64,000 bases of DNA from positions 1,922,001 through 1,986,000 of the forward strand of contig NZ_JBHLWO010000002.1 in assembly GCF_042432805.1 (NCBI RefSeq), given 5' to 3'. The notes under the pieces are model-generated. The model saw only the letters and a list, made by a program, of their open reading frames with translations. It did no database searches and had not been told where the DNA came from. The translations under genes were made by a program, and so were the position numbers. This stretch comes from Olivibacter oleidegradans. Lineage in GTDB: Bacteria; Bacteroidota; Bacteroidia; Sphingobacteriales; Sphingobacteriaceae. Of the stretch, positions 62,068-64,000 are shown in pieces (the stretch's first letter is position 1; every line of letters starts with the position of its first letter).

Positions 62068-62586
62068 ATGCCTATTCATGTTGCAATAACCCGAAAAATT
62101 TTACCGGGAAAAGAAGAAGAATTTAAAGAAGCACTGCGTCAGTTTTTAGGTGATTCTTTTGCGCACGGCGGCGTACATGGCGCGGCCATGATTACCGCGC
62201 TGCCAGGTACGGAAAACCGAGAAATCGGCATTCTCCGTACCTTTAAAGATGAGGCTGAACGAGATGCTTTCTATCGTTCGGATGCGTTTAAAAAATGGGA
62301 AGCTTATGCGTCAAGCGTCACCGAAGATACACTGTACCGCGAGCTTAGCGGCCTTGAAGCCTGGTTCCGTTCTCCTGTGCCACCACCAAGGTGGAAAATG
62401 GCGATTGCCACTTTTTGCGGTGTTCTGCCAACAAGTACATTTTTGTCATTCGCACTTGGCCCTTTCATAAAAAATGTGCCTATCATTGCCCGCCTCTTTA
62501 TCATGGCGATTCTGATGGTGTTACTTTTGACATGGGTAGTTATGCCCACCTTGACGAAGTGGATGAAACCTTGGCTCAGACCTTGA
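62068..62586 (+). CDS. Antibiotic-biosynthesis-monooxygenase-domain membrane protein
   Basis: 172 residues. Residues 1-100 form an ABM dimeric alpha/beta barrel (VAITRKILPGKEEEFKEAL, HGAAMITALPGTENREIGIL, FYRSDAFKKWEAYASS); residues 108-170 carry two membrane spans (WKMAIATFCGVLPTSTFLSF; IARLFIMAILMVLLLTWVVM). ABM domains act as heme- or quinone-related oxygenases or as regulators; the anchored architecture is typical for Bacteroidota and Proteobacteria ABM-TM proteins of unknown role. Confidence 0.85.
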   Translation: MPIHVAITRKILPGKEEEFKEALRQFLGDSFAHGGVHGAAMITALPGTENREIGILRTFKDEAERDAFYRSDAFKKWEAYASSVTEDTLYRELSGLEAWFRSPVPPPRWKMAIATFCGVLPTSTFLSFALGPFIKNVPIIARLFIMAILMVLLLTWVVMPTLTKWMKPWLRP

Positions 62587-62654
62587 GTATTGTATCAGTT
62601 TATAATTGTTTATTTTCTATATGAATAGAGTCGCTATCCTTTGCTCCATCTCAT

Positions 62655-64000
62655 TTAATCCTTAATCATCCTCATAAATTCCGATAAATACTTTTCGTAC
62701 ACACCTCGTGGGCTGCTTTGGTACTTTTTGGCAATAGAAGCCGCCATTCCCACCACCTCGCCCATCATTCCGCAGGTACGCATCACTCGAGTGCTTCCAA
62801 AGGCCACGTGTGTGGTACTAATGTTCCTTCCAGCCATAAAAAGATTATTGATATTCCGCGAGTAAAGACTTCGATAAGGTATCGTGTAAGGCGCTACGCG
62901 GATATGTTTGGTACCAGCAAAAAATTCCTCGTCCGGAAAATACAAACTGTTCTTTTTGTCCGGAAAATGAAGATCTATCGTCCAGGTAGCTGTCACCGTT
63001 GCATCCGGATACATTTTACCCTCTTGAATATCCATCTGCGTAAGGATATGATCGCCCATCAAGCGTCTGGATTCGCGCTTTCCGCCAATATAAGCAACCC
63101 AAGCCAATTCACGCTTAGCATATTTTTCCGGCTTGTGATTTTTTAAGTAAGACCAATTTCCGTAAACCGCGCGTAGATTATGATCTCGTATCTGTTCTGC
63201 TTCGGTAATGGTGTTAAAGTTTCCGAAACCCGTTTCCCATTGCCAATCCGATTGCACTTCATCAATATGGTATTCATCTGAAAACGGAAGTGCCCATGGC
63301 GTCTCGGGAAAAGTCGTAGTGCTATCAACCGGTATAGATGCCCAGAGATTGGATGTTCCAAGGGTAAAATCGTCTGCCTCATCAGCAGCCAAAGATTCGC
63401 CCGTTTCCTTTCTACTCTCACGTCCCATTCTAAAATCAGCACCCGCCAAGAAGCCTAAGGTGCCATCTCCCGTACAATCTGCGAAATAAGCGCCTGTAAA
63501 ACGCGTTTCCTGATTAGTCTCAATATTCCTTCCTATAACGGCTTTAATTGTATTGTTTTCAGTTTCTGCTTGGTAAACATGCGTATTGATAAAAAGCGAG
63601 AGATTTTTTTCGGCTTTCACAATTGCAAACTTACGTGCATCGCCGTATTCCTTCGCATTCGGGTTGCCGTTACCGGGATCTCCATTATCCAATTCACGTA
63701 CAATTCTACCCAACTTAGGATAATAACTTTTATCGAGGTCGCCCATCAGATGCACCCGTACCTCTGAACTATTGTTCCCCCCTAACAAGGGTCTGTCCTG
63801 TATTAAGGCGACCTTAAGACCTAAACGAGCAGCAGATAAAGCAGCACAGGTTCCGGCCACTCCTCCACCTACCACGACCAGGTCAAAATTTCCCATCTCT
63901 TTTCTACCTGCCGCCAAACCCAATAGTCTATTCCGCAGCATATCCAATGCCGCGAGTTCATTTGGGGGCTCAGCCTCACTTCCCTTATTAAAAAGTATAG
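62655..64000 (-). CDS. FAD-dependent oxidoreductase (5' end outside window)
   Basis: The frame is open through the right window edge, so the N-terminus is missing; 448 residues are seen. FAD-binding DLVVVGGGVAGTCAALSAAR is preceded by at least 48 residues, so this is not the true start. Further family motifs: LGGNNSSEVRVHLMGDL, ADCTGDGTLGFLAGADFRMG and NINNLFMAGRNISTTHVAFG. The group (FAD_oxidored, PF12831-type) is common in Bacteroidota PULs, often beside glycosidases or sulfatases, with unknown substrate. Confidence 0.9.
   Translation of the reverse strand, partial: ILFNKGSEAEPPNELAALDMLRNRLLGLAAGRKEMGNFDLVVVGGGVAGTCAALSAARLGLKVALIQDRPLLGGNNSSEVRVHLMGDLDKSYYPKLGRIVRELDNGDPGNGNPNAKEYGDARKFAIVKAEKNLSLFINTHVYQAETENNTIKAVIGRNIETNQETRFTGAYFADCTGDGTLGFLAGADFRMGRESRKETGESLAADEADDFTLGTSNLWASIPVDSTTTFPETPWALPFSDEYHIDEVQSDWQWETGFGNFNTITEAEQIRDHNLRAVYGNWSYLKNHKPEKYAKRELAWVAYIGGKRESRRLMGDHILTQMDIQEGKMYPDATVTATWTIDLHFPDKKNSLYFPDEEFFAGTKHIRVAPYTIPYRSLYSRNINNLFMAGRNISTTHVAFGSTRVMRTCGMMGEVVGMAASIAKKYQSSPRGVYEKYLSEFMRMIKD

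Overview
The window comes from a member of the Bacteroidota, most likely a Sphingobacteriaceae-type organism (Olivibacter, Sphingobacterium, Parapedobacter or Pedobacter relatives). The evidence is two full SusC/SusD polysaccharide-utilisation loci (PULs), each headed by an ECF sigma factor and a FecR anti-sigma factor, together with Bacteroidota-type promoters (TTTG, about 19 nt, TAnnTTTG) and A-rich rather than Shine-Dalgarno translation starts. No rRNA, tRNA, CRISPR array or intact insertion sequence was seen.

Left third (1-25 kb, almost all minus strand): a plant-glycan PUL for arabinose-containing and probably uronic polymers. In transcription order it has an ECF sigma factor, FecR, SusC (with STN domain), SusD, an alginate-lyase-fold lipoprotein and a GH39 glycosidase. 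A sialidase-fold BNR protein lies next to the sigma gene. Further along are an orphan TPR histidine kinase, a ROK sugar kinase with an MFS sugar/H+ symporter, a sialate-O-acetylesterase-like esterase, a DUF1680 beta-L-arabinofuranosidase (GH127/GH146) and a GH51 alpha-L-arabinofuranosidase cut by the window edge. The gap at 4.7-5.9 kb holds a MITE-like element between direct repeats and an 11-bp periodic TGGACTCA array. A further repeat copy at 12.25 kb lies beside a truncated XRE regulator.

Middle (25-31 kb): mgtE with a long structured leader, converging on a minus-strand operon for a FixH/YtkA-like protein, SCO, a lipoprotein cytochrome c and a Tat-type superoxide dismutase. Just upstream are two paralogous 124-residue membrane proteins with a conserved three-cysteine motif; they start at GTG and TTG. 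This looks like an envelope redox or copper module.

Second PUL (30.9-45.7 kb, minus strand): ECF sigma factor, FecR, SusC, SusD, a divergent GH38-like enzyme, an SGNH esterase, GH92 alpha-mannosidase and a ricin/beta-propeller lipoprotein. The enzymes suggest alpha-mannan or mannose-capped glycans.

Right third (45.8-64 kb): a mixed accessory and housekeeping region. It holds DUF202 and SpoIIAA-like proteins, a MacB/FtsX-type permease, two Cys-type sulfatases, an azoreductase, a DGPF/ECF42 sigma pair, two paralogous small HTH proteins, an EamA exporter, a flavodoxin-fold reductase divergent from its TetR repressor with two clear operators, a type-B carboxylesterase, an NTF2-like exported protein, an antibiotic-biosynthesis-monooxygenase-domain membrane protein, and the 3' part of an FAD-dependent oxidoreductase. 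Functions are inferred by reading translated motifs; no database search was run.
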